Assembly (NCBI RefSeq): GCF_000827555.1
Contig: NZ_CDOI01000148.1
Span: forward strand, 30,141 to 94,140
From: Capnocytophaga canis
Lineage (GTDB): Bacteria; Bacteroidota; Bacteroidia; Flavobacteriales; Flavobacteriaceae
DNA: 64,000 nucleotides
Direction of reading: 5' to 3'
This document shows positions 53,515 through 62,786 of the stretch, in pieces (position 1 is the first letter of the stretch; every line of letters begins with the position of its first letter). The notes under the pieces were generated by a model that was not told where the DNA came from, made no database searches, and worked only from the letters and a program-made list of their open reading frames with translations. Position numbers and translations under genes: made by a program.

Positions 53515-53690
53515 AAAAAAGAATTAAACTTACAACTTAAACATATAAGTTAAAAATTTTATATATAAAACTTCATCAACTTGTATATATATTTTTATAA
53601 ACTTATATATACTTTTTTGATAAGATATATACATATAATTTTAACAATATATCTATCTGTATAATAACAAGTTTGTATTTCTTTCCAAAA
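53515..53690. other. Extremely AT-rich segment between HU and the 54-aa frame
   Basis: Roughly 175 bp of nearly pure A/T with repeated TATATA tracts and variants of ACTTATATATA and CTTGTATATATA. No gene. It may be a flexible, nucleoid-associated or melting-prone DNA segment. Confidence 0.6.
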
Positions 53691-53696
53691 AGAAAA

Positions 53697-54086
53697 CTAT
53701 TTTTTATATTTTTCGTACTTGATAACGCGTTGCATTTCCTTTAAATCTATTCCAGGGGTAAACTGAATTTTATTGCTTTTAATTAAAGCAGGATTGAATT
53801 TCTCCGCGGTTTCTGCTCCCTCGCTTGAAATAGTAATTCTAAAACTTCCGAAATCACCCAAACGAACAATACGTCCTTCTGAAAGATGTTTTACTAATAC
53901 TTTGGTTAAATCATTGAGTACCGCCAAAACATCGGTATCCGATACGGTTGATGAACCTGTGGCGATTTCTTTGGCAAGAGCACGGAAAGATATTTCACCA
54001 TCTGCCTTCGCACTTGCATAAAATTTAGGTTGAGCTTCTTTATCCAATAGGTTTTTTCGCTCTACGATGTTGTATTTTACTGCCAT
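53697..54086 (-). CDS. HU-related DNA-binding protein (long Bacteroidota type)
   Basis: 129 aa, longer than ordinary HU (about 90). It belongs to the HU-related group known from Bacteroides and Porphyromonas. Helical N-terminal part (MAVKYNIVERKN...PKFYASAKADGEISFRALAKEI), then VLVKHLSEGRIVRLGDFGSFRI, the HU dimer saddle, and a tail FNPALIKSNKIQFTPG. Binds DNA non-specifically in the nucleoid. Followed by a strongly AT-rich stretch. Confidence 0.85.
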   Translation of the reverse strand: MAVKYNIVERKNLLDKEAQPKFYASAKADGEISFRALAKEIATGSSTVSDTDVLAVLNDLTKVLVKHLSEGRIVRLGDFGSFRITISSEGAETAEKFNPALIKSNKIQFTPGIDLKEMQRVIKYEKYKK

Positions 54087-54152
54087 AATAAATAAATTTT
54101 TTAGTGATATAATATATATAAGGTGTAATATTTTTATATTTATAATAAAACA

Positions 54153-54212
54153 AACAAACCGAGCAAAGCCTGATTGCTTCTATTTTTCTTTTTAGACTTT
54201 GCTCTATTTGTT
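54153..54212 (-). terminator. Terminator-like inverted repeat after the aminotransferase
   Basis: GAGCAAAG (54161-54168) pairs with CTTTGCTC (54197-54204). With flanking AACAAA/TTTGTT the arms reach 16 bp with two mismatches and a 28-nt loop. It lies just past the stop at 54223 and is followed by T-rich sequence on the minus strand. Confidence 0.5.
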
Positions 54213-54222
54213 GCTTATTCTT

Positions 54223-55476
54223 TTACTTTAGTTCGCTCAAAGCCTTCTCTAATCTTGGGAGAACGTCCTTAATATCTTGCAAAGAACATCCACCTGCAGA
54301 AGCTCTAAACCAAGGCATTGTTCGGCTATTTCCAAAGGCAGAAAACGGAACTAATGCCATTCCTGCTTCCTTAATAAGGTAGAAAACCAAGTCAGTAGTA
54401 TCGTTAAGTTTGTCGCCTTTTGGTGTAGTTTTCCCAACATAATCTAACTGAATGGTCAAATACAAAGCTCCCATCGGACGAATACTCTCCACCGCATATC
54501 CTTTTTGTTTCAATACTTGAATGCCTTCGTGCAGGGTTTCTAAACTATGTTTAATCTTTCCTTTGAAATCATTTACGAACGTGTCAACCGCTTTTGTATC
54601 AGTAAGGAACTGAGCCATAGCCTGTTGTTCAGGTTTTGGAGCCCACGCCCCAACGTGCGTAAGTAGAGCCGCCATCTTTCCGATGATTTCCGAAGGACCA
54701 AAAGCCCAGCCCACGCGAACGCCCGTAGCCGCAAAACATTTGGAAGAACCGTCAATAAATATGGTATAAGGCTTCATCTCAGGGACTAAACTTACCGGAT
54801 TAAAGTGTTTTTCTCCGAAGGTAAGCATTGCATAAATTTGGTCATACATCAAGTAAAGGGGCTTTTCGTCGGCTCCACGTTTGCGGTTTTCTTCCACAAT
54901 AAGTTCGCAAATTTCTCTGAGTTGATGCTCGGAAAACATCGTTCCTGTCGGATTAAGTGGCGAACAAAGTGCTAACAGAACGGCATCTTTCAGGTGCGGA
55001 CGTAGCTCTTCTGCCGTAGGTAAGAAGTTGTTTTTAGGCTTAACTTCTAATTCTATTTTCTGAGCAGAATTCAAATACGCGTAGTGATTGTTATTCCACG
55101 AAGGTACGGGATAAATCACTTTATCGCCCTCATCTACAATGGTTTTAAAGGTTGCGTAAATCAACGGACGCGAACCTCCTGCGATAAGAATATCTTTCGC
55201 CGAGTACTCCAATGTGTAACGTTGTTTGAGGTCTTTCGAAACATTTTCCCGAAGCGAAAGGATACCACTCGCAGGAGGATAGTTCGTAAGATTATCAGCA
55301 TACGCTTGTTGAATTCCTTTTTTAAGCTCATTGGGAATGGGATAAATATTCGAATCCAAATCCCCAATGGTTAAATTTGTGATTTTTTCGCCTTTTGCTT
55401 TGAGGTCGTTTACTTCGTTTCCAATCTTTACAATCTCAGAACCGATTAAATTTTGTGCTAATTTTGATACTTTCAT
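54223..55476 (-). CDS. Class I/II pyridoxal-phosphate aminotransferase
   Basis: 417-aa fold type I PLP enzyme. Features: LTIGDLDSNIYPIP (about 35), LIAGGSRPLIYATF (about 97), CSPLNPTGTMF (about 172), YDQIYAMLTF (about 211) and IDGSSKCFAATGVRVGWAFGP with the PLP Lys (about 245). It resembles the flavobacterial aspartate/aromatic aminotransferase group. The amino-donor specificity cannot be told. It lies between the HU and MscS genes. Confidence 0.9.
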   Translation of the reverse strand: MKVSKLAQNLIGSEIVKIGNEVNDLKAKGEKITNLTIGDLDSNIYPIPNELKKGIQQAYADNLTNYPPASGILSLRENVSKDLKQRYTLEYSAKDILIAGGSRPLIYATFKTIVDEGDKVIYPVPSWNNNHYAYLNSAQKIELEVKPKNNFLPTAEELRPHLKDAVLLALCSPLNPTGTMFSEHQLREICELIVEENRKRGADEKPLYLMYDQIYAMLTFGEKHFNPVSLVPEMKPYTIFIDGSSKCFAATGVRVGWAFGPSEIIGKMAALLTHVGAWAPKPEQQAMAQFLTDTKAVDTFVNDFKGKIKHSLETLHEGIQVLKQKGYAVESIRPMGALYLTIQLDYVGKTTPKGDKLNDTTDLVFYLIKEAGMALVPFSAFGNSRTMPWFRASAGGCSLQDIKDVLPRLEKALSELK

Positions 55477-55555
55477 AATGTTTTTACATTAAAATTTATT
55501 CAATGAAAACTAAGTTTTTTTATATTTTTATGTTTCTGTTATAAACATCTAATGT

Positions 55556-56437
55556 TTAAAGTTGCTTTGAGTTTTCTAAGCCCGAACGGATATGAATGTC
55601 ACGTTGCGGGAAAGGTATTTCGATGTCATGTTTAGCGAATTCCTCAAAAATAATGTAATACAATTCACTTTTGAGTACTACAGGTTTCTGTATGTAAGTA
55701 GATGTCCATACAACTAATTCAAAATTGAGGGAATTATCTCCATACTCTACAAACCAAAGAGCAGGAGCAGGTTCTTTAAGTACTCCATGGTGATCATTAG
55801 CTATCTTTAGAACGATATCTTTAACTTTTTGCGGATTTTCTTTGTAAGAGACCCCAATCGGATAATGAAAACGAACCAATCTATCATTGTGCGACCAATT
55901 GGTTACATTGCCATTAATAAACTGAGAATTAGGTACTATTACCGAAATATTATCATTTGTGATGATTCTGGTGGAACGCATAGAAATAGCGACTACATCT
56001 CCTGAAATATCCCCCACTTGGATTCTATCACCTACCTTTATAGGTCGTTCAAACAAAATGATGATTCCTGAAATGAAATTATTAGTTATATTCTGTAAAC
56101 CAAATCCCAAACCGACCCCCAAAGCTCCTAAAAGCCAACTAAACGCTCCTAATTCAAACCCTGCTGATTTAAAAATGAATAAGAATCCAAAGACTAAAAT
56201 TAAGTATCTGATAATAGTAACAATAGCCGACCGATTTCCTCTCTCAGCAATACGAGTAGCAAAAAACCTGTATTCCAAAAAATGAGTCAGCCTTTTAGCC
56301 AGAAACACGAGTAGTACACTCGACACAATCAAATACACCAAAGTTAGTAACGTGAAAGTGCTACCTTTAATATCAAAGATAACAAAGTTCATTACTCCTT
56401 TCAGTTTTTCTAAAAAATCGAATGTTGTTTCTTTCAT
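55556..56437 (-). CDS. MscS-family mechanosensitive channel
   Basis: 293 aa: three N-terminal transmembrane helices (about 24-50, 64-82, 86-108), then the pore helix GLGFGLQNITNNFISGIIILFERPIKVGD (about 106-135) and the cytoplasmic beta domain with DVVAISMRSTRIITNDN and VIVPNSQFINGNVTNWS. Releases solutes under osmotic downshock. 35 bp downstream of the transketolase N-half. Confidence 0.94.
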   Translation of the reverse strand: MKETTFDFLEKLKGVMNFVIFDIKGSTFTLLTLVYLIVSSVLLVFLAKRLTHFLEYRFFATRIAERGNRSAIVTIIRYLILVFGFLFIFKSAGFELGAFSWLLGALGVGLGFGLQNITNNFISGIIILFERPIKVGDRIQVGDISGDVVAISMRSTRIITNDNISVIVPNSQFINGNVTNWSHNDRLVRFHYPIGVSYKENPQKVKDIVLKIANDHHGVLKEPAPALWFVEYGDNSLNFELVVWTSTYIQKPVVLKSELYYIIFEEFAKHDIEIPFPQRDIHIRSGLENSKQL

Positions 56438-56472
56438 TTCAAATAGAAGTCATATAAATTATGGTGAGGTTT

Positions 56473-57318
56473 TTAGTAATCCCCTAATGTTTCAGGATTT
56501 TGTGCGAGAGCTTTGGCGAGTTGTTCATCATTCGGAGCTTTTCCGTGCCAAGCGTGAGTTCCCATCATAAAATCAACACCATTACCCATTTCGGTATGTA
56601 AAAGCACACATACTGGTTTTCCCTTGCCTGTCAACGATTTGGCTTTTTTCATTCCTTCCAAAACAGAAGTGATGTCGTTTCCTTTCTCAATATCAATTAC
56701 TTGCCAACCAAAGGCTTCAAATTTAGCACGTAAATCACCTAAAGGCAGAACGTTATCCGTGCTTCCATCAATTTGCTTTTTGTTATAATCAACGGTAGCA
56801 ATCAGGTTATCAACGCCTTTTCCTCCAGCATACATTGCAGCTTCCCAGATTTGTCCTTCTTGCAATTCGCCATCACCATGAAGAGTGTACACCAAATGCG
56901 TATCTCCGTTAAGTTTTTTGGTCAGTGCTGCTCCAATCCCAACTGAAAGCCCTTGCCCTAAAGATCCTGAAGCAATACGAACGCCTTCCAATCCTTCGTG
57001 TGGCGTTGGGTGTCCTTGCAAACGAGAATTTAGCAAACGAAACGTGTTTAATTCGCTAATAGGAAAATAACCTTTTCGAGCTAAAACGCTATAAAATACA
57101 GGGGAAATATGCCCGTTTGAAAGGAAAAAGAGATCTTCATTTTTGCCATCCATCTCAAAATTGGTGTTGATTTCCATCAATTCGTTATAGAGGCAAACTA
57201 AAAATTCAGTACAACCTAACGAACCGCCTGGGTGTCCTGAATTTACCTTGTGAACCATTCTTAAAATATCTCTACGCACCTGCGTAGTAAGGTCTGTTAA
57301 CTGTTGAATATTTGACAT
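56473..57318 (-). CDS. Transketolase N-terminal half (separate subunit)
   Basis: 281 aa, the thiamine-diphosphate-binding domain: HKVNSGHPGGSLGCTE (about 23), SNGHISPVFYSVL (about 68), GSLGQGLSVGIGAAL (about 117) and GDGELQEGQIWEAAMYAG (about 148), the TPP motif. Works with the C-half at 51398-52348 as a two-chain enzyme. It has a strong consensus promoter, and the next four genes on the strand separate it from its partner. Confidence 0.94.
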   Translation of the reverse strand: MSNIQQLTDLTTQVRRDILRMVHKVNSGHPGGSLGCTEFLVCLYNELMEINTNFEMDGKNEDLFFLSNGHISPVFYSVLARKGYFPISELNTFRLLNSRLQGHPTPHEGLEGVRIASGSLGQGLSVGIGAALTKKLNGDTHLVYTLHGDGELQEGQIWEAAMYAGGKGVDNLIATVDYNKKQIDGSTDNVLPLGDLRAKFEAFGWQVIDIEKGNDITSVLEGMKKAKSLTGKGKPVCVLLHTEMGNGVDFMMGTHAWHGKAPNDEQLAKALAQNPETLGDY

Positions 57319-57343
57319 TATTTATCGTTTTTGTATTTCTCGA

Positions 57344-57374
57344 CAAATATAGTTTTTTTCATGGTTTATGCAAA
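57344..57374 (-). promoter_or_regulatory. Promoter of transketolase N-half
   Basis: Minus strand: TTTG at 57374-57371, 19-nt spacer, TATATTTG at 57351-57344. Exact consensus, 25 bp before the start codon. Confidence 0.8.
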
Positions 57375-57621
57375 AAGATTTAGAAAATATTTGACTTCAA
57401 AAATGGAGTCCAAACCACTGTATACAGGTATTATATTTGAACTTTGATACTTATCCTCTGTCAATGGATTAAATACTTTCTAATGTGTAGCGTGAGAAAT
57501 TTGAGATTAAATCTCCAAGGTTTAATGATTAAAATAAAACATTGGGAGCATAGTTTAGTTGCCTCTTTAAATTTATTACAAGAAGAATCAAATCAACCTC
57601 AAAAACAAAAATTAAAATCCG

Positions 57622-57629
57622 TATCTTTG
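57622..57629 (+). promoter_or_regulatory. -7 element of the GH13 gene
   Basis: TATCTTTG, 18 bp before the ATG at 57648. It lies inside the longer open frame that begins at 57444, so the longer frame is not the real gene. Confidence 0.6.
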
Positions 57630-57647
57630 CCTACAAAAAATCTATTT

Positions 57648-59516
57648 ATGAAAAAAAATACAACCGCAATTGCGTTTGCTACACTAATTTTTCTTTTTTT
57701 TGCAACCGCTTGTAAAAGCACAATAGAAGAAAAAGCAACAAAAGAGATGAAAAAAAACGAGAAAAAGGTAGTCTATCAGGTATTTACGCGTCTGTTTGGA
57801 AACACTAATACCTCCAACAAACCTTGGGGAACAAAAGAAGAAAATGGAGTTGGGAAGTTTTCTGATTTTACTGACAAAGCCTTAGAGGAAATCAGGGATT
57901 TAGGAGTTACTCACATTTGGTTTACGGGCGTCCCACATCATGCCTTAGTAAATGATTACACGGCTTTTGGAATCAGCAATGACGATCCAGAAGTAGTAAA
58001 AGGACGTGCAGGTTCGCCGTATGCTGTTAAAGACTACTACAATGTAAATCCCGACTTGGCAGAAAATCCTGAAAATCGATTACAGGAATTTAAAGATTTG
58101 GTAGAACGCACCCACAAACACGGATTGAAAGTCATTATTGACATTGTTCCTAATCACGTAGCAAGAAAATATGAAAGCGTTTCAAAACCCAAAGGCGTAA
58201 AAGGATTCGGAGAAGATGATGACACTTCGGTAGCATATCACGTAAACAATAACTTTTACTACAATCCAAACGAAACTTTCGAACTTCCAAACTATGCAAC
58301 TGGCTACGAGCCTCTTGGAGGAGAAAAACATCCGTTGATTGACGGAAAATTTCATGAATTTCCTGCCAAATGGACTGGCAACGGTTCTCGAAAATCAAAA
58401 CCAGATTTCAACGATTGGTATGAAACAGTAAAACTCAATTTTGGAGTTAGACCTGATGGAATTAAGGATTTTCCAGAACTTTCGGACGATTTCAACGATA
58501 AAAATCACCACGAACATTACCAATTTTGGAAAGATAAAACGGTTCCGAATACTTGGATAAAATTTAGAGACATAGCCTTATTCTGGTTAGATTTAGGAGT
58601 GGATGGGTTCCGTTTTGACATGGCTGAAATGGTTCCTGTAGAATTCTGGAGTTATCTCAATTCAAATATCAAAAATAAAAATCCGGAAGCTTTTTTATTA
58701 GCCGAAATCTACAATCCAAAAGCATATCGTGATTATATTCATAAGGGGAAAATGGACTATCTCTATGATAAAGTTCAATTGTATGACACCCTACGGGATA
58801 TCGTTTCCTATGGCCGATCCACTGATGCTATTGCTCCTATCCAACACGAATTGGCGGACATTGCTAAAAATATGCTTCACTTTTTGGAAAACCATGACGA
58901 ACAACGCATCGCATCACCAGAGTTCGCAGGTTACCCTGAAAAGGCAAAACCAGCAATGACAGTTTCAACGCTCATCAGCGATGCTCCAATTATGATTTAC
59001 TTCGGACAAGAAGTAGGTGAAAAAGGAGCTGAAAAAGGTGGTTTTGGCAGTCCTTCCAGAACTTCTATTTTTGACTACGTTGGCGTACCTGCTCACCAGC
59101 GATGGATGAACAACAAACAATTTGACGGAGGACAACTATCTGACAATGAAAAACATCTGCGTGATTTCTACAAACGACTATTGCACATTCCCGTTACAGG
59201 ATTTTACGCCGACATTCATAAATATAACCGCGAAAACACTGAATTCTATAACGATAAGGTCTACGCCTTTGTACGTGGCGATGAAGAAAATCAATGGATT
59301 ATCATCGTTAACTTCAGTGAAAGCGATAGCTTTGGGTTCGATTTGCAAATTCCTCAGTTCATCATCGGAAGTTGGTTTTTAAATGACGGTAATTACTCCC
59401 TAACAGATGATTTATATCAAACAAAACAAACCACACTAAACGTGGCCAATGGCTTTGGAAAAATGCGGGTAGATATCGCTCCGCTGGAGTCACTTGTGTT
59501 TAAAGTGAAAAAATAG
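57648..59516 (+). CDS. GH13 alpha-amylase family lipoprotein
   Basis: 622 aa from the ATG at 57648, which gives a lipoprotein signal (FFATAC, Cys22). A TIM barrel with the four GH13 motifs: DIVPNHV (about 165), GVDGFRFDMAEM with the nucleophile Asp (about 320), FLLAEIYNP with the acid Glu (about 350) and LENHDEQR with the transition-state Asp (about 412). It likely acts on starch or maltooligosaccharides at the surface or in the periplasm. No susC/susD pair is beside it. The next gene is an MFS transporter. Confidence 0.93.
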   Translation: MKKNTTAIAFATLIFLFFATACKSTIEEKATKEMKKNEKKVVYQVFTRLFGNTNTSNKPWGTKEENGVGKFSDFTDKALEEIRDLGVTHIWFTGVPHHALVNDYTAFGISNDDPEVVKGRAGSPYAVKDYYNVNPDLAENPENRLQEFKDLVERTHKHGLKVIIDIVPNHVARKYESVSKPKGVKGFGEDDDTSVAYHVNNNFYYNPNETFELPNYATGYEPLGGEKHPLIDGKFHEFPAKWTGNGSRKSKPDFNDWYETVKLNFGVRPDGIKDFPELSDDFNDKNHHEHYQFWKDKTVPNTWIKFRDIALFWLDLGVDGFRFDMAEMVPVEFWSYLNSNIKNKNPEAFLLAEIYNPKAYRDYIHKGKMDYLYDKVQLYDTLRDIVSYGRSTDAIAPIQHELADIAKNMLHFLENHDEQRIASPEFAGYPEKAKPAMTVSTLISDAPIMIYFGQEVGEKGAEKGGFGSPSRTSIFDYVGVPAHQRWMNNKQFDGGQLSDNEKHLRDFYKRLLHIPVTGFYADIHKYNRENTEFYNDKVYAFVRGDEENQWIIIVNFSESDSFGFDLQIPQFIIGSWFLNDGNYSLTDDLYQTKQTTLNVANGFGKMRVDIAPLESLVFKVKK

Positions 59517-59633
59517 TGGTTAATCCTTTTGAAAATTACATACCACCACATGAAATCATTAAGAACTATCTCGACTTTTTACTGAAAAAGAACTCTTTCG
59601 AAAGTCGAGATGATTCTTTAAATAGTAAAAAAT

Positions 59634-60974
59634 ATGGAACAACATCCCAGAGGACACAAAAAGCTACTAAAAGCATGGATTTTTTACGATTGGGCAAACT
59701 CGGTATATAGTTTATCGATAGTATCGTCAATTTTCCCGATTTTCTACGGCTTACTATTCAAAATTGCCAATATAACTCACATTGATTTATTCGGATTTAG
59801 TGTTAAAAACACTGCAGCAATTACTTTTGTTACAGCTTTGGCTTTTTTGATAGTTGTAGTAATTTCACCCATTTTGAGTGGTATTGCGGACTACTTAGGG
59901 AAGAAAAAAACATTCATGAAATTTTTCTGCTATTTGGGGGCTATTTCTTGTATTGGTTTGTATTGGTTTTCATTAGAAAATATTTATTTTGGATTGCTAT
60001 GCTATCTGTTCGGAGTCATTGGTTTCTGGGGAAGTATCGTCTTCTACAATTCCTATTTGCCAGATATTGCTTTGCCTGAACAGTACGACGAAGTCAGTGC
60101 AAAAGGCTTCATCATGGGTTATATAGGTTCGTGTATATTGCTGATATTCAACTTAGCGATGGTCATGTTTCCTTCTGTTTTTGGAATCGAAGGCTCTGAG
60201 GAAGAAGCTACCTTAACGGCAATGAAAATTTCGTTTGTAACGGTAGGCTTTTGGTGGATTATTTTCAGTCAGTATTCTTTCCGTCATTTACCTAATTTTG
60301 AAACTGACCGCAACAAATTCAGCAAACGATTTCTGTTGAATGGCTACAAAGAATTGCAAAACGTACAACAGCAACTCAAAGAAAACAAACTCCTAAAAAC
60401 ATTTCTTTTAGCATTTTTCGTATATAGCATGGGCGTACAAACTGTGATGCTTGTCGCTACCTACTTCGGAGAGCAAGAAATTCAATGGAAAGATACAGAA
60501 GAACGCACCATAGGATTGATAGTCAGCATTCTGATAATTCAATTAATAGCCATTGTAGGAGCAAAATTGACAGTTTGGAGCGTAAAAAAGATGGGGCAAA
60601 TCCTCACTCTCATCGTATTAAACTGTGTTTGGATTTGTATCTGTTTGATTGCATATTGCATCTATTTACCTTGGCATTTTTACGCCACAGCCACCTTAGT
60701 AGGGTTGGTCATGGGAGGCATTCAAACACTTTCACGCTCCACCTATTCCACATATTTACCAAAAACAAAGGATACAACTTCTTTTTTCAGTTTTTACGAC
60801 GTTTCAGAAAAGATTGGTATTGTTATCGGTATGGGAATTTACGGTATCATTGACCAAATGACCAACAATATGCGAAATTCGGTGGTATTTTTAGTCCTTT
60901 TCTTTGGAATTGGAGCCTTAATTTTATTCCAAATACACAAAAAGAAGTATTTTTCTAAAAAAAGCCAGTTTTAA
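59634..60974 (+). CDS. MFS transporter of the UMF1 type
   Basis: 446 aa with 11-12 transmembrane helices. The N-terminus KAWIFYDWANSVYSLSI is typical of the UMF1/Vps22-like family (MFS_1/Atg22 group). A later TLSRSTYSTYLPKTKDTTSFFSFYDVSEKIGIVIG (about 365-398) is its most conserved block. It lies 117 bp after the amylase gene on the same strand, so import of sugar products is a reasonable guess, not shown by sequence. Confidence 0.88.
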   Translation: MEQHPRGHKKLLKAWIFYDWANSVYSLSIVSSIFPIFYGLLFKIANITHIDLFGFSVKNTAAITFVTALAFLIVVVISPILSGIADYLGKKKTFMKFFCYLGAISCIGLYWFSLENIYFGLLCYLFGVIGFWGSIVFYNSYLPDIALPEQYDEVSAKGFIMGYIGSCILLIFNLAMVMFPSVFGIEGSEEEATLTAMKISFVTVGFWWIIFSQYSFRHLPNFETDRNKFSKRFLLNGYKELQNVQQQLKENKLLKTFLLAFFVYSMGVQTVMLVATYFGEQEIQWKDTEERTIGLIVSILIIQLIAIVGAKLTVWSVKKMGQILTLIVLNCVWICICLIAYCIYLPWHFYATATLVGLVMGGIQTLSRSTYSTYLPKTKDTTSFFSFYDVSEKIGIVIGMGIYGIIDQMTNNMRNSVVFLVLFFGIGALILFQIHKKKYFSKKSQF

Positions 60975-61154
60975 CATTTTAAATAGCATTTAAAAATTTG
61001 AATAACTAAAAAAAGTAATCGAAAATCCATAGATGCAAAATTCATAACAACACTTTCGATTGAAACATTTTTTAAACAAATGTTTGTTAATTAAAAAATA
61101 TTTTGTAACTTGTGAGCCATAAAATTAAAAATCAATTTCTCATAAAAAAATGTT

Positions 61155-61427
61155 TTGAAAAGCCTATTAGTTATTGGGATTGTAGCTACAGACGGTTATG
61201 GAATTAATCAGAGTATCAATAAGGATACAACTGAATTGAATGAGTTAACATTAGCTAATCTGGAAGCACTGGCTGATGGGGAGAACGGAGGAGCAGGAAC
61301 GAGATACAAAATTTGTTATAATGAATCTGTTGTTAAGGTTGGATTTACATATTATGATTGTTCTAATTGTAAGATAAAAGTTTATGATGAAAAAGGTAGA
61401 GGAAGAGTTAGTAAATGTTTTTACTAA
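61155..61427 (+). CDS. NVEALA-type small protein with TTG start
   Basis: 90 aa. The N-terminal ~24 residues are mildly hydrophobic (KSLLVIGIVATDGYG), followed by ELTLANLEALADGENGG, a close match to the NVEALA motif that defines a Bacteroidota family of short leader-bearing proteins. The C-terminal half contains four Cys (KICYN, DCSNC, SKCFY). No ATG exists: the frame opens at TTG, and an out-of-frame ATG sits 5 bases upstream, so either a TTG start or a one-base deletion is possible. NVEALA genes commonly sit beside 6-bladed propeller lipoproteins, as here. Confidence 0.7.
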   Translation: MKSLLVIGIVATDGYGINQSINKDTTELNELTLANLEALADGENGGAGTRYKICYNESVVKVGFTYYDCSNCKIKVYDEKGRGRVSKCFY

Positions 61428-61717
61428 TTTGGATAAGCAGATGAATAATTAGAATTCTGTTTTTATTTTCAATTTATTTCGTCTATTTTATTTAGTTTGT
61501 AGCTTTAAACTTGAATAAAATAGACGAATTTATATGAGATAGAGTGTAAAAAAGAATGTTTTAAATTCAATAGAGTTTGTTTTTAGTTGTTTTAAAATTG
61601 AAAACATCTATCAGCGTAAAAATTTTTTATGAATATTTTGAGACTTTATGAGATAAAAACAAAATATAAAATTATCACAAATTGTTAAGTATAAATACTA
61701 TTTTTTTTAATTACTAT

Positions 61718-62734
61718 ATGATACTAAATAGCATAAAATACGGAAGGGTTATATTGTTTCTTGTATTTCTTTCTTCGTGTAAAGAACAGACAAAAGGCAA
61801 TTTGATACGTTTAGAAGATTTTCCGAAGAGACATTCTTTGGAGATAAACAAAATCATTAAAAATGAAGCTATTGGAGTGACCGCTGTATATACAACCAAT
61901 GATTATTTTTTGTTACTCAAACGTAAAAGTGATTATTTTTTCGAAGTTTATTCTAAAAAAGATACTCTGAAAAAAATGGAATTGTGTTACAGAGGACAGG
62001 GTCCTATGGATTTTATAGCTCCACTTTATTCAGCACAATTTAAGGATAATGCTTTTTTTGTTTTCGACAGAGCGAAATCTGTTTTTTCAAAAATAAACAT
62101 AGATAAAAGCATATTGGAAAACAAAATAGCAATAGACACTATGATTAACTTTTCTTCTGTATTGAATGTTCAAGCAAGAGATATGTTTGTTACAGAGGCA
62201 GGAAAATATCTATACAGTGAGGATTTTGAAGATTGTACTTACTATTTAATTGATGAAAACAAACAGAATAGAACAGGAATAGGCAATAATTATAAATTGG
62301 AATTATCAGCTGACAAACACCATCTATCACAGAAATTATCAACTTATAATAACAATAGATTTGCCTCTGTATATTTTTCTTTTCCAAAAATAGATTTTGC
62401 TTCGGTTGAATCAAAAAAAGTTTATAAGTCTGTCCATTTTCAAGATGAAATTGTAATTAAAGATGAAAAATTAGAAGAATATTTGCAAAATACATTCTTC
62501 GATGCCATTGACAGCACAGATGAGTATGTTTATTGTCTTTATAATGATTCAAGAAAAGAGCAAGATAATAGTATGATTCTCGTTTTTGATTGGGAAGCAA
62601 ATCCTGTTTGCATATTTCACTTACCTAAATACTATACACACTTTTCTGTGGACAAACAAGGAAAATATATGTATTTAATAAATTGGGAAACAGAAGAAAT
62701 TGCTGTATTTACCACAGATGAAGCTATTAATTGA
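61718..62734 (+). CDS. 6-bladed propeller lipoprotein, first of pair
   Basis: 338 aa from the ATG at 61718, which gives a lipoprotein signal (FLVFLSSC). The mature part carries the blade pattern MELCYRGQGPMDFIAP and DWEANPVCIFHLPKYYTHFSVDKQGKYMY. The family is the same kind as the next gene and the more distant relative at 20572-21795. It stands 290 bp after the NVEALA-type gene and 52 bp before the next lipoprotein, all on one strand. Confidence 0.82.
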   Translation: MILNSIKYGRVILFLVFLSSCKEQTKGNLIRLEDFPKRHSLEINKIIKNEAIGVTAVYTTNDYFLLLKRKSDYFFEVYSKKDTLKKMELCYRGQGPMDFIAPLYSAQFKDNAFFVFDRAKSVFSKINIDKSILENKIAIDTMINFSSVLNVQARDMFVTEAGKYLYSEDFEDCTYYLIDENKQNRTGIGNNYKLELSADKHHLSQKLSTYNNNRFASVYFSFPKIDFASVESKKVYKSVHFQDEIVIKDEKLEEYLQNTFFDAIDSTDEYVYCLYNDSRKEQDNSMILVFDWEANPVCIFHLPKYYTHFSVDKQGKYMYLINWETEEIAVFTTDEAIN

Positions 62735-62786
62735 ATCCACCTACTTTTGAAGAACTGAACTAAAAATGATTTTTAAACTGTACACA

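Noticed and set aside
57444..57647. N-terminal extension of the GH13 protein
   Set aside because: The ATG at 57648 gives a proper lipoprotein signal and the -7 promoter box lies inside the extension.
59516..59710. 64-residue frame with a GTG start overlapping the amylase stop
   Set aside because: Its second half runs over the start of the MFS gene in another frame and it has no ATG. A coupled small gene is possible but not supported.
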